Of a DNA stretch of 64,000 bases, positions 26,266-34,786 are shown piece by piece (position 1 is the first letter of the stretch; the number at the start of each line of letters is the position of its first letter). This DNA comes from Pseudomonas sp. PIC25 (GTDB lineage: Bacteria; Pseudomonadota; Gammaproteobacteria; Pseudomonadales; Pseudomonadaceae), in contig NZ_MUJY01000187.1 in NCBI RefSeq assembly GCF_002286785.1, forward strand, positions 1 to 64,000. The letters are read 5' to 3'. Under the pieces are notes generated by a model, which was not told the DNA's origin, did not search any database, and saw nothing but the letters and a program-made list of their open reading frames with translations. A program made the translations under genes and the position numbers.

Positions 26266-27366
26266 ATGCTCTCACCAGACCTGCCTGATGCCATCGATAA
26301 GCTCACCGACGCCTATGCCGGCATCGTTGGGATCGACAACTTCGCACTAAGCTGCGAAAGCATTCAGATCGTTCCCATTCCCGATCAACCGGATTGGCTA
26401 TCTGAAGTCGCCACTGAGTTCAAGCAGTTGGACGCTGCGGCAGATGCTTGGCAACAGGACCGCGGCGAGATCTGGTCTCCGGTCATTCTGGCCTTCCAAG
26501 ACTATTTCTCCATATTCTCCGGGGTCGCCAAGACACTCGATCCCTCCGCATCCAATGACGTCGATCTCTGGATCAACGTATTGAGCGAGACGCTGCTCCC
26601 ACAGGCGAACAAAAGCCTTGCTGCGACGCAAGGTGCGGAGAAAGAGCTGGAGCAACGTATGTCTGCCTTCAGTGCGGTCTTGCCGGAAATGGACAAGTCG
26701 ATTGCTGACGGATGGAATGCCCTGGCCAATGAAGAGCAGCAGATGTTGCAGCTCACCGAGCAGCTCGGAGAACTGGTCAACACCGTTCAGGGGCTGGGCA
26801 GCAAGATCACCAGCGACGCTATCGCCTCCGACAAGGGCATCGCCCAATCGGCCGTGACAATGCTCTACGCAGCGGGGGCGGCTGGGGCGCAAGCCTCGAT
26901 TCCGATCGTCGGCCTGGTGATCGCAGTGATCAGTATCGGCAAAAGCTTCTACGACATGATCGAGGACGACAACCAACTGATCGCGACGATGAACCAGATC
27001 AATGCGATCAAGGGACAACTGTCGAATGAGGCGCTCGGTCTGGCCCTGACCAAATCAACGCTGCAAACGCTCTACAGCATCGAAGAGCAGTACCTTGCCT
27101 TGCGTGACGCGTTGCCGGGGCTTGTCGACCTGTGGGTCACCCAGCAGTCGAAGATCGAGGATGCGATCGATGCACTGAAAGCTGGGGCCCAGCCGAACCA
27201 GTACCTCGATCTCATGACATTGCCCCAAGCGTTTATCGCCTGGCAATCGATCAACACCTTCGTCGCCCAGTTGTTGAAGACCGATATTACAGTCGGCCAG
27301 CCGGTGACGATTGATATTAGTCAGGCCCAGATTCGGCCGACTTTCCCGACATTGGCCGGGAACTGA
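26266..27366 (+). CDS. Helical pore-forming-toxin-like component 1
   Basis: This 366-residue, almost all-helical protein starts MLSPDLPDAIDKLTDAYAGI. Long amphipathic helices (~90-190) lead to a hydrophobic segment at ~200-225 (GAAGAQASIPIVGLVIAVIS), followed by more helices (~235-320) and a short beta-rich tail. This helix / hydrophobic head / helix layout is that of alpha-pore-forming toxins (HBL, NHE, AhlABC, MakA). It has the shortest hydrophobic head of the three tandem genes. No Sec signal is visible. GAGAGGG precedes the ATG, 21 bp after the AidA-like gene. The assignment rests on architecture, not on a recognised family sequence. Confidence 0.65.
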   Translation: MLSPDLPDAIDKLTDAYAGIVGIDNFALSCESIQIVPIPDQPDWLSEVATEFKQLDAAADAWQQDRGEIWSPVILAFQDYFSIFSGVAKTLDPSASNDVDLWINVLSETLLPQANKSLAATQGAEKELEQRMSAFSAVLPEMDKSIADGWNALANEEQQMLQLTEQLGELVNTVQGLGSKITSDAIASDKGIAQSAVTMLYAAGAAGAQASIPIVGLVIAVISIGKSFYDMIEDDNQLIATMNQINAIKGQLSNEALGLALTKSTLQTLYSIEEQYLALRDALPGLVDLWVTQQSKIEDAIDALKAGAQPNQYLDLMTLPQAFIAWQSINTFVAQLLKTDITVGQPVTIDISQAQIRPTFPTLAGN

Positions 27367-27411
27367 ATGGACTTCTACCTCCTTGGTTGGACTCAATAGA
27401 GGATATTCACG

Positions 27412-28521
27412 ATGAATGTCGCCCTGAATGCAAACGACCTCTCACCGGCCCCTGACACCCTGTTTGGTAATACCGGTGTCTCCTACAACGCCGCGCAGCT
27501 CATCACTTTTGCATGCCATGCGGTAGTCAATACGGTCTTCGTCGCTCCCAGTCCGAAACCGGACTGGTTCGATGGCCTCAATTCCGAGCTGACCGCAGCG
27601 CAGGCACTCGCTCAGCAATGGATCGACACCTATGGCCCGCAGGTGACCAAGACGATTCCATTGCAAGTGATCAACTTCGGTTCCGATTTCACCGCGGCAA
27701 CCAATGCGATCCTGCAGATCGCCAAGGACAACCCGAACGCGCAGGGTGCGGATAATCCGGCGGTAGTGGAGATCAAGACGATCATCCAGCAGACGCTGCT
27801 TCCCCCAATACAGGCAGTGATCGACCAGATGACCCAAGTCAGTCAGTCGCTAAAGACATGGGGCGATCAAATGCAGACTGCGCATAACAACCTGGTGGAC
27901 GGTTCCACCAACATCCAGCAGGCAGAAATCTCGCTGCAAGGCGACATCAGCAAGATGAACAATGCCATCCAATCGCTCAAAACCGAGATCGATGGGGAGA
28001 ACAAGGCCATCGCAGCTTCGGCCGCCGCTATCGGCATTGGCATTTTCGCGCTCGTCGTTGGGATCGCTCTTGCACCAGAAACCGGTGGCACGAGCCTGTT
28101 GATCGGGGGAGGGATCGGTGCGGCCGGCATCATCGGCGGAGGCGTGACCTGGGGAATCATGCAGCACCGAATCAATGAGCAGTTCGATGAGATCGCAAAG
28201 GATCAACAGGAGTTGGCTGACGACCAGCGCCAACTGGTGGCCTTGCAGGGCTTACAGATGGCCTCGAACAGCGCGGTATCGAGCATCGAAATGGCGACCC
28301 AGAGCCTGTCCAAGCTACAGACCCAATGGGGAACGTTCCAAGGTGAGCTGCAGGGCGTGCTCACGGACCTTGACTCTGCAGAAAACGCTCTCTCGACGAT
28401 TGTCCAGAGCGTATTCACGTCGGCAGCACAGACCGAGTGGGCGCAAGCGATCACTACGGCGAACAACTTGGTCAATGCCCAGATAGAGATTCAGTCCCAG
28501 ACACTGCCGATGTCTGCCTGA
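27412..28521 (+). CDS. Helical pore-forming-toxin-like component 2
   Basis: This 369-residue helical protein has coiled-coil-prone helices at ~100-195 (IQQAEISLQGDISKMNNAIQ). A long Gly/Ile/Ala hydrophobic hairpin follows at ~200-245 (AAAIGIGIFALVVGIALAP then LLIGGGIGAAGIIGGGV), then further helices with QQELADDQRQL and LQTQWGTFQGEL. These last motifs recur in component 3 (QQELSDDQQQI, LKTTWGVLSGEI), showing the two are paralogues. The hairpin suits a membrane-inserting head. GAGGATATTCACG precedes ATG 27412. No Sec signal is visible. Confidence 0.68.
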   Translation: MNVALNANDLSPAPDTLFGNTGVSYNAAQLITFACHAVVNTVFVAPSPKPDWFDGLNSELTAAQALAQQWIDTYGPQVTKTIPLQVINFGSDFTAATNAILQIAKDNPNAQGADNPAVVEIKTIIQQTLLPPIQAVIDQMTQVSQSLKTWGDQMQTAHNNLVDGSTNIQQAEISLQGDISKMNNAIQSLKTEIDGENKAIAASAAAIGIGIFALVVGIALAPETGGTSLLIGGGIGAAGIIGGGVTWGIMQHRINEQFDEIAKDQQELADDQRQLVALQGLQMASNSAVSSIEMATQSLSKLQTQWGTFQGELQGVLTDLDSAENALSTIVQSVFTSAAQTEWAQAITTANNLVNAQIEIQSQTLPMSA

Positions 28522-28553
28522 CGTCCATCCACACCAACGACAGGACTTTCGCC

Positions 28554-29615
28554 ATGGCTTTCGATGCTTCGCAAACCAACCAACAGATCAGTGACTCGAT
28601 AGGCGCGATGCTTCTGCTGAACTCATCGTGCCAAGCACTGATCGAGGCGTCGATTGCGCCGTCTACATCGCCTTGGTATCCGATTCTCGATCAGGAGCTG
28701 GGGCAGGCGGAAGACCTTGTCGTTGGATGGCGGCAGAACGGTTATCGGTACTTCCAGGACGATATCCTGGGCCAGATCGACGCGTGCGGTAAGGCGTTTC
28801 TCGCCTCGCAAGCCACGCTCGATGATTTGTTCCGGCAGTTGGAAACACAATTCGACAGCAGCATACAGGCACGTATCGTGGCAGCGCTTAACGCGCTGGA
28901 AGCACCCGTGCAGGACATGATCAATGCAATAAACGGGTATACGGCCAAGCTCACCGCGTTCGATGAAAAAATGGCGGCGCCCTATGCCAACATGAACCGG
29001 AGCATTGCGCAGATACAGGCGCAGGAGACTGAGATCCAGCAGCAAATCACGGCCATCAACACGCAGATACAGCAGCTTCAACAGCAAGTGCAGACGGACC
29101 GGGAAGCCATCGCCAAGGCCCAGGCACAAAAGACCAAAGGCTTTATCGAAACCATCTTCGGCATACTGCTGACGCCTTTCACTGGCGGTGTTTCGTTGAT
29201 ACTTGCTGGGATAGGGGTCGCCACGGTGGCAGAAGCGCAGGAAAAGATATCCTCGCTGGAAACGACCATTTCACAGTACCAATCAACGATTGCCAACGAG
29301 CAGCAAGAGCTGTCCGACGACCAACAACAAATCTCGACCCTCAAAGGGCTATCCATGAGCGTGTCGTTTGCCCTGAACGACATTGCTGCGATCAGTACGG
29401 CACTCGACTCCTTGAAGACAACCTGGGGTGTGCTGTCTGGGGAAATCGGTAATGCAGCAAACGATGTCGCCCGAGCCGAGAATGCCCAGCAAGCCATTGT
29501 TGCCCAAGTGTGGTTCGACGCCGCTTGCAATACCTGGAAGGCGGTGGATGACTTTGTTGAGGCGATGCAGGCCAACAACGCGCCGGTACCCAACAAGGTC
29601 AGCATTGGTCAGTGA
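28554..29615 (+). CDS. Helical pore-forming-toxin-like component 3
   Basis: This 353-residue protein starts MAFDASQTNQQISDSIGAML. A long coiled coil (~130-185, IQQQITAINTQIQQLQQQVQ) leads to a hydrophobic hairpin at ~196-228 (GFIETIFGILLTPFTGGVSL, then ILAGIGVATVA) and a second coiled coil (QQELSDDQQQISTLKGL). The C-terminal third parallels component 2. ATG 28554 follows CAGGA; the frame is open upstream but overlaps component 2. Last gene of the operon 25414-29615, followed at once by a dispersed repeat that may mark the island edge. As with its neighbours, the toxin call is structural inference. Confidence 0.68.
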   Translation: MAFDASQTNQQISDSIGAMLLLNSSCQALIEASIAPSTSPWYPILDQELGQAEDLVVGWRQNGYRYFQDDILGQIDACGKAFLASQATLDDLFRQLETQFDSSIQARIVAALNALEAPVQDMINAINGYTAKLTAFDEKMAAPYANMNRSIAQIQAQETEIQQQITAINTQIQQLQQQVQTDREAIAKAQAQKTKGFIETIFGILLTPFTGGVSLILAGIGVATVAEAQEKISSLETTISQYQSTIANEQQELSDDQQQISTLKGLSMSVSFALNDIAAISTALDSLKTTWGVLSGEIGNAANDVARAENAQQAIVAQVWFDAACNTWKAVDDFVEAMQANNAPVPNKVSIGQ

Positions 29616-29694
29616 GAAATCAGGCTTATTTCCGATGCCCCTCGGTGTGGTTTTCAGGGACCAGCTTGTCGAAGGAGGCCTGAATCGGCCGGCT

Positions 29695-29736
29695 GCCGCT
29701 GAACCTGCTTTTTCAACAGAATCGGCCAGAAGCAGA
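29695..29736 (+). repeat. Dispersed repeat / IS-end-like sequence, copy 2
   Basis: This copy matches 13596-13628 almost completely. It continues into TCGGCCAGAAGCAGA, a variant of the CGGCCAGAAGCGG element found at 33238, 36291 and 37221. It lies 80 bp downstream of the toxin-like operon and marks a cargo junction. Confidence 0.6.
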
Positions 29737-29881
29737 CTGAGTCGCTAGGTAGCCCGTGGCGGGAAGAAGAGGGAACCCACGATCTTTCGTTCCTGGGCTA
29801 CCCTCAATCCGTCTGAATATCTCGCGCCCCTATGACGCACAGGATCACTGCCCCTCCCATTCAATAACGAAGGAGCCTGCA

Positions 29882-30719
29882 ATGAAAAGTGCCTAGTATC
29901 TGACTACAACCGTTTTGCTGGTTTCCGCTCATGCTGTTGCGGCACCTCCGGTTCAATGTGTTAAGGAGGGAGGCAAGCAACTAATCACGGCCACGGACGG
30001 CAATATAGTTTATGCAGTGAATGGTACTGCCCGCGGCGCGGCTAAAGAGCGTGGATGGAGGGATGGAGCGGAAAAGTTCAGGCCTAGCGAACTGTTAGAG
30101 TTGCTCGATCAAGGACTGAAATTGTGCAGCGGCATGGCAGCAGCGACTGCCACTGCGGAAAGACCTCAAGTTTCAAGCAGTCCGTCAAAGGCAAGCGAAG
30201 AAAGCCCACTGACTCCGCAAGGGTTAGCTATGGCAGCAGATCAAGGTGACCTCACTGAGCTGAAACGATATGTGGAAGCGAAATATGATTTAAACAAGCG
30301 CATCCCACCTAGCTCCAACCTTGGCGGGGAAGGTTCGCCTCCCATTGTCACAGCGGCTTATGCCGGACAATGTGAGGCGGTAGATTATCTTCTTGCAAAC
30401 GGCGCGAAAGCAGACGACAAGTCCGTAAAGATCGGGCAGACAGCTGTTATGGGCGCGGCACTCTCGGGGAAGGTTCGGTGCATGAAATCATTGCTTGCCA
30501 AAGGTGCGCGTCCCGATGTGCGTGATGAAGCAGGGGGTGATTGATACGCCACTTATCACTGCCGCATACCACGGCCATTTCGAGGTAGTTGAGTTGCTCG
30601 TCCAAAAAGGAGCGAGCCTGACAGCCACCAACAAAGATGGCGACACCCCATATCGCGCGGCGATGGTGATGAATGAGCACCATGTTGCTGAGTACCTGAA
30701 AGGCAAGGGTGGGCACTGA
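29882..30719 (+). pseudogene. Broken secreted ankyrin-repeat protein gene
   Basis: GAAGGAGCCTGCA precedes ATG 29882, but the fifth codon is TAG (29894-29896), cutting the signal peptide (MKSA-stop-YLTTTVLLVSAHAVA). The frame then encodes a Cys-containing N-terminal domain and ankyrin repeats (LTELKRYVEAKYDLNKRI, PPIVTAAYAGQCEAVDYLL, MGAALSGKVRCMKSLLAKGA). It breaks at a GGGGG run at 30533-30537, where one extra G leads to TGA at 30544. Removing one G restores DEAGVIDTPLITAAYHGHFE and a last repeat to 30719. Two lesions make it very likely inactive, unless rescued by readthrough or slippage. Confidence 0.8.
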
Positions 30720-30808
30720 GCTTAACGGGGGCATTCGGGGAGCAGACCACGATTGTTATGTTGCTGACAGGCTGTTTTGGCGACTCCTGCCGATCAGAGG
30801 CTGGCATC

Positions 30809-30996
30809 GGCCGATTCTGTTGAAGAAGTCCCATCTCGATTTTTGCCTATGAAAGAGCTTGAGCGACGTTGAAATCTGGTGCGTTCAGAAGACGGGAGCT
30901 GCTTTGGTTTTTACGTAGCAGCATCGAAATCGCGCGTTTTTTGAGCTGCCGACAAGCAGTTCTCTCAGAAACCGACTTTTTCAACAGAATCGGCCA
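30809..30996. mobile_element. 188-bp MITE-like element with 22-bp terminal inverted repeats
   Basis: The left end at 30809-30830 (GGCCGATTCTGTTGAAGAAG...) and the right end at 30975-30996 (...TTTTTCAACAGAATCGGCC) are inverted copies over 22 bp with one mismatch. The ~144 bp between them encode nothing convincing. This is the structure of a non-autonomous IS derivative. The same end sequence occurs singly at 13607-13628 and 29707-29727. No clear target duplication was seen. It lies between the broken ankyrin gene and the Lit-like peptidase gene. Confidence 0.7.
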
Positions 30997-31131
30997 AAAG
31001 CGGTCACGCGATATAGTAAAGCGGGGACGGATTGTGGATGGCTCTCTGCGAGGCTAGCCTTAGGCGTCCAGTACATGGTGCATCCAAACGCACTGCGTCG
31101 TGTCTACCTATAGTTGGTTGCCGAAAAATAT

Positions 31132-32004
31132 ATGCGCTCTCCCATCTGCCTTCTTGAGTCCCAAATTTCCGGTGCGCCTTTCAATGTCGCGCCCGAGAAA
31201 GCCCGTCGGTTAGAACAGCTGCGTGACGATCACAAAATTGACTTTGCTATAGTGGACGAGCCTCTGTTTGGAGTCAGAGTTAGGCTGGAAGCGAATCGCC
31301 AAACACCTGAAATTGTTCTGCCCATTGCATCACTAGAGTACCTATGGGCCTTGTCACACCACTGCTGGGTTCTAACGCAAGAGTACGCAGAAGCACAACG
31401 CGCTGGCGCGGAGCAGTTTGATTGTTCTGGTAACCAGCGACTCAGGGAATCAGCGCATATCCTTCAATGGGCAACCGGCACAGGCACAGAATCATGGCCT
31501 CAGTCTGGCCCTCGCCCAAGAGGTGACTCAGACAGTTGCGATGACTCGGCTGTTGCAACAGAGCTTTTCCTTTGCGCAATCGCATGGATTTCACATCACG
31601 AAATTGCGCACGTTGTATTACAGCATCCCTTGATCAATACCGTTTTCTCAGAGCAGGAGGAGCGCGAGGCAGACGAGCATGCAACTAAATGGCTATTGGA
31701 TGGACTGCCCCAATCCGACCCCAAACTGAAGAAGCGCGCGCTGGGCCTAGCCGTTGCAGTGTTATGTCTACAGAGTTTAGAGGTCGACACTGTCCCGTGT
31801 TTACGTAATACGCACCCAGCAGCACATGACCGGATATTTAAGAACACCGCGATCTACCAAGTAGGAAATGATGAGGTTATAGAGGCAATCTGCACGGTTG
31901 TACTCCAGTACCTTTTTTATAGCACTGGCATCGTAGCAAATGTCGATGGGGCAAGTTTTTTAGAAATCCTTGGAGATTTGCTCCTTGACATATCACGCAA
32001 ATAA
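31132..32004 (+). CDS. Lit/peptidase U49-like zinc metallopeptidase
   Basis: This 290-residue protein has the zinc-peptidase motif HEIAHVVLQH at ~155 (WISHHEIAHVV) with a downstream EREADEHATKWLL, the third-ligand helix typical of the U49/Lit-like group. Lit of E. coli cleaves EF-Tu upon phage T4 infection, so an abortive-infection role is possible but inferred. No signal peptide or membrane segment is evident. The start is uncertain (ATG 31132; TTG 31114 also in frame), with no clear ribosome site. A gene of unknown type follows 168 bp later on the same strand. Confidence 0.7.
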   Translation: MRSPICLLESQISGAPFNVAPEKARRLEQLRDDHKIDFAIVDEPLFGVRVRLEANRQTPEIVLPIASLEYLWALSHHCWVLTQEYAEAQRAGAEQFDCSGNQRLRESAHILQWATGTGTESWPQSGPRPRGDSDSCDDSAVATELFLCAIAWISHHEIAHVVLQHPLINTVFSEQEEREADEHATKWLLDGLPQSDPKLKKRALGLAVAVLCLQSLEVDTVPCLRNTHPAAHDRIFKNTAIYQVGNDEVIEAICTVVLQYLFYSTGIVANVDGASFLEILGDLLLDISRK

Positions 32005-32172
32005 CGGGGTAGAACCCCAGCCAAGATCAGTAGCCGGTGCTGCAAGTTTTGACTGGATCTTTGAAGTAGTGCAAAGTGCCATTATCTCCAAGCTGTAAGC
32101 CATAGGAATTGAGGTGGATCGCGAAGCGTACTCCCTAACAATTTCTCCCAGTAATGAGCGAAGGAATAGTTC

Positions 32173-33009
32173 ATGTCTGCATACACTGGTTTATCTTGTA
32201 CTTTTTCGTATCTTATTCGCGAACATGGCTCAAACAAAGTTTACGACTGGGTTTACGCGGCTGCACAAGACGTAGCAACCCAAGACACACCCGATCATCA
32301 CCTAGCAGATGCGCTGGCGTACTTAGCTGCCGCAGTGATATCGGATGAAGTTAGAGATGCCGAGTCTAAGGTTCCAGGGGTTGCCAAAGATCTCGAGGCG
32401 AAGACCAAACACACGCAACAGGCATATGAGGAGTTAGTCATAGCGGCTGAAGCAATCAAATATAACGAGCTTGAATTTTCGGATTATCTCGAAGAAATCA
32501 AACATCCACTGACTCAGTTCACTAGACCTAGATTTTTCACGCCAGCGCAGCCGATCCGCTCCATACAAAAGAAAATTGACGAATTTATGGGCGCAGAAAA
32601 AACTGAATATCAATGGGTAGCTGTTGAGAAGTTCATGACGGATGAGTTTCCCAGGGTTGTTGAAAGTCAAATTCAGCTTTATAAAGATTTCACAACTTAC
32701 AGTAGGCTTCGTGAAGATGACCATACGGCAAACTGGAAGTCGTCACCATTTGCATACCTTAGGGTTAAAGAAGGACAGCTGTATCGCCTGCTAGAACTCA
32801 GCCCTCTTTACCGAGAGACAGCAGATCAAATGAAAGTATTGTATTTCGCAATTACCAAATTCAAGTCAGCGGTTGAGGCTGAGCAGGAAAGCCATCGAAA
32901 ATACGATATGGCTAGGAGCGTTATTGAGCAAAAGATCCCCGATGATCTGGGTAGATTTATCCCGTACGAGGTGGTTAAAGCAATCGAGAACAAGGCTGAT
33001 AAGCCCTAA
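32173..33009 (+). CDS. Unknown helical protein downstream of Lit-like peptidase
   Basis: This 278-residue, mostly helical, charged protein (MSAYTGLSCTFSYLIREHGS start) matches no family I recognise. It has no signal peptide, membrane segment or obvious catalytic motif. It is AT-richer than the ICE backbone, as is the kinase unit that follows convergently. Its proximity to the Lit-like peptidase suggests they may act together, but a 168-bp gap means co-transcription is not certain. A short hairpin (ATGCATC/GATGCAT, 33076-33093) lies between it and the convergent kinase gene. Confidence 0.6.
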   Translation: MSAYTGLSCTFSYLIREHGSNKVYDWVYAAAQDVATQDTPDHHLADALAYLAAAVISDEVRDAESKVPGVAKDLEAKTKHTQQAYEELVIAAEAIKYNELEFSDYLEEIKHPLTQFTRPRFFTPAQPIRSIQKKIDEFMGAEKTEYQWVAVEKFMTDEFPRVVESQIQLYKDFTTYSRLREDDHTANWKSSPFAYLRVKEGQLYRLLELSPLYRETADQMKVLYFAITKFKSAVEAEQESHRKYDMARSVIEQKIPDDLGRFIPYEVVKAIENKADKP

Positions 33010-33227
33010 AACCCACATGGAGAGGCTTCCAACCGAGACACACTCTGGCCCGATATTGCGTGCATAAGTATACCCATGCATCAGCCGATGCATAGATCAA
33101 AAAGTAGACGGGCCTTTAGCGTAAGCCAAGTTACCTCTGAGTCAGTCGTTATAAATTAATAACTGCCTTTTAACGATTTGATCCGTCAGCGAAGGGCTGG
33201 CCTTGGCCGTTCAGCGTCTGTCACATC

Positions 33228-33252
33228 AGGCAGAACACGGCCAGAAGCGGAC
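33228..33252 (+). repeat. Dispersed CGGCCAGAAGCGG repeat
   Basis: CAGGCAGAACACGGCCAGAAGCGGAC shares its core with the complement of 37207-37250 (CAGGCAGAGAACGGCCAGAAGCGG) and with 36291-36304. The copies separate accessory genes, each in a non-coding gap. They could be remnants of IS ends or of a recombination site used in cargo exchange. Confidence 0.5.
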
Positions 33253-33266
33253 GTTTTCCTGATTAC

Positions 33267-34364
33267 TCAGATTTTCGCTTCAATTTTCTCAACAATCTCG
33301 GAAATGTTATCACCTACGATTGAGTTGTCTCGCCTCCAGTTCCCGCCATTTTTCGACTTCTGGACATAAAGACTCCCATCGTCATTGCAGATCCTAAATG
33401 AAGTGGTGCCTCTAAGCGTTGGCTGCCCCCCGACTACCGACCAGTCAGGGATTTTAGATTTAATATTGTTAAGATGCGCATGAAAAGCAGAGGCTGATAG
33501 ATATCTCTTTGCAGGATCAATATTGGTGGCTTTTCTTATTGTTCTCTTCAGATTGTCAGGCACCCAAGGAGGAAGTGAGGAGATATCTACAATTTTCCCT
33601 CTTTTGATTTTATCCTGTATGCATGCATCAATAAAAATTGATTTGTCGGCCCTAGATATTTTGCGATCATGTTCGAGTTTTTCAGCCTTATTTAACCACG
33701 CCATTTCCTCATAAGGCAAATAACCTCCCAATAGCTGGTAGAGAATAATTCCGCACTGATATATATCGCCCTCAAATCCATAGGAGTTCGCATCAATCGA
33801 TTCAGGCGGCCTATAGAGCACTGCATGACTGGATGCAGGGATTGAGCTAAGATCTTCTGGTATATACTTAATTGACCCAAAGTCACCGATTATTGATCTT
33901 CCGTCCTCGCCGACGTAGATATTGGACGGTTTTAAATCTCTGTGCAGATAGCGTCGTTGGTGCAAGTGAGTTACACCGCTCAATATCTGGCTAGTGCGCT
34001 CAACAGCCTGAAGGTTGCCGTGCTCGGTCTTTTCAAGCACATCATCGAGGTCACCATTTGGACAGCGAGGAGTCACGAAGTACGCCCACTCCCCATCAAG
34101 CAGGCCAGCATTTTTGACTTGAAGAATGTTAGGCGCCTCGATTACAGCTAAAGTGCTGGGTTCTGCATGGTATTTTGCATCACCTCCCCAGTAGTAAAAT
34201 TTAACTGCAACCTCATTTTTTAGGATCCTGTTTTCACCGAAGAAAAGATAGCCGTTCCCGCCTTTAGTTATTTCCCTCGTAAACTTTATGTCCTTACTTA
34301 AAATATGGAGCTGCGCCTTTATGTTTGGAGGGGTGCTGACATTAGAAATCAATATTTCGCTCAT
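33267..34364 (-). CDS. Hanks-type serine/threonine protein kinase
   Basis: This 365-residue protein has the eukaryote-like kinase motifs: ITKGGNGYLFFG (glycine loop), VAVKFYYW (Lys), YLHRDLKPSNIYV (catalytic loop, ~143), IGDFGSIKYI (DFG, ~162), LYRPPES (APE-like) and DIYQCGIILYQLL. The C-terminal ~80 residues add a small domain (TTSFRICNDDGSLYVQKSKN). No membrane anchor is present, so it is a soluble kinase. It overlaps the DUF3010 gene upstream by ATGA, forming a two-gene operon. The region is distinctly AT-rich, a sign of foreign origin. Kinase effectors occur in phage defence; that role here is inference. Confidence 0.88.
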   Translation of the reverse strand: MSEILISNVSTPPNIKAQLHILSKDIKFTREITKGGNGYLFFGENRILKNEVAVKFYYWGGDAKYHAEPSTLAVIEAPNILQVKNAGLLDGEWAYFVTPRCPNGDLDDVLEKTEHGNLQAVERTSQILSGVTHLHQRRYLHRDLKPSNIYVGEDGRSIIGDFGSIKYIPEDLSSIPASSHAVLYRPPESIDANSYGFEGDIYQCGIILYQLLGGYLPYEEMAWLNKAEKLEHDRKISRADKSIFIDACIQDKIKRGKIVDISSLPPWVPDNLKRTIRKATNIDPAKRYLSASAFHAHLNNIKSKIPDWSVVGGQPTLRGTTSFRICNDDGSLYVQKSKNGGNWRRDNSIVGDNISEIVEKIEAKI

Positions 34365-34786
34365 GCGTTCAGCTTCCGAATGTATAGCGATGCAGATTTA
34401 AATGATTCTTCTTGATATTTATTAATATTTGCTGGTAGCTTGAATGGGTCTCTTTTTTCGGCAGCAGCAATGCCCTGGCCCGTTACAAAACTGACCTCAG
34501 CAATTCCGTTCAGTTGAATGAGCGACTCCATTTTAAAAGAAATTGCACCGCCTGCCATTTTCCCTTTATGCGCACGTTTCTTAATCACTATTACGTCAAT
34601 ATTATGTTGTCTGGCGAAATTTTGAAATGTTTCAAAAAACGACTTAACATGATCACTGGACTCATCATCGCCAAGCTTTATTTTGCGAGGCTCGATATCA
34701 ACATACTCATACACTGCACCATTCTTTTTCAGCAGAACAATAATTGCTTCGGAGCCCTTGAGTTCGACACCACAGATTTTGTCCAT
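34361..34786 (-). CDS. DUF3010 family protein (RNase H-like fold predicted)
   Basis: This 141-residue protein starts MDKICGVELKGSEAIIVLLK and has VIVIKKRAHKGKMAGGAISFKME, the two conserved blocks of DUF3010. The family is small and mostly from gamma-proteobacteria, with no known function. Its first strands resemble an actin/RNase H-like ATPase fold (GVELKG, then acidic residues). It is translationally coupled to the kinase (34361-34364 overlap) and transcribed first. It may be the kinase's substrate or sensor. Confidence 0.8.
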   Translation of the reverse strand: MDKICGVELKGSEAIIVLLKKNGAVYEYVDIEPRKIKLGDDESSDHVKSFFETFQNFARQHNIDVIVIKKRAHKGKMAGGAISFKMESLIQLNGIAEVSFVTGQGIAAAEKRDPFKLPANINKYQEESFKSASLYIRKLNA

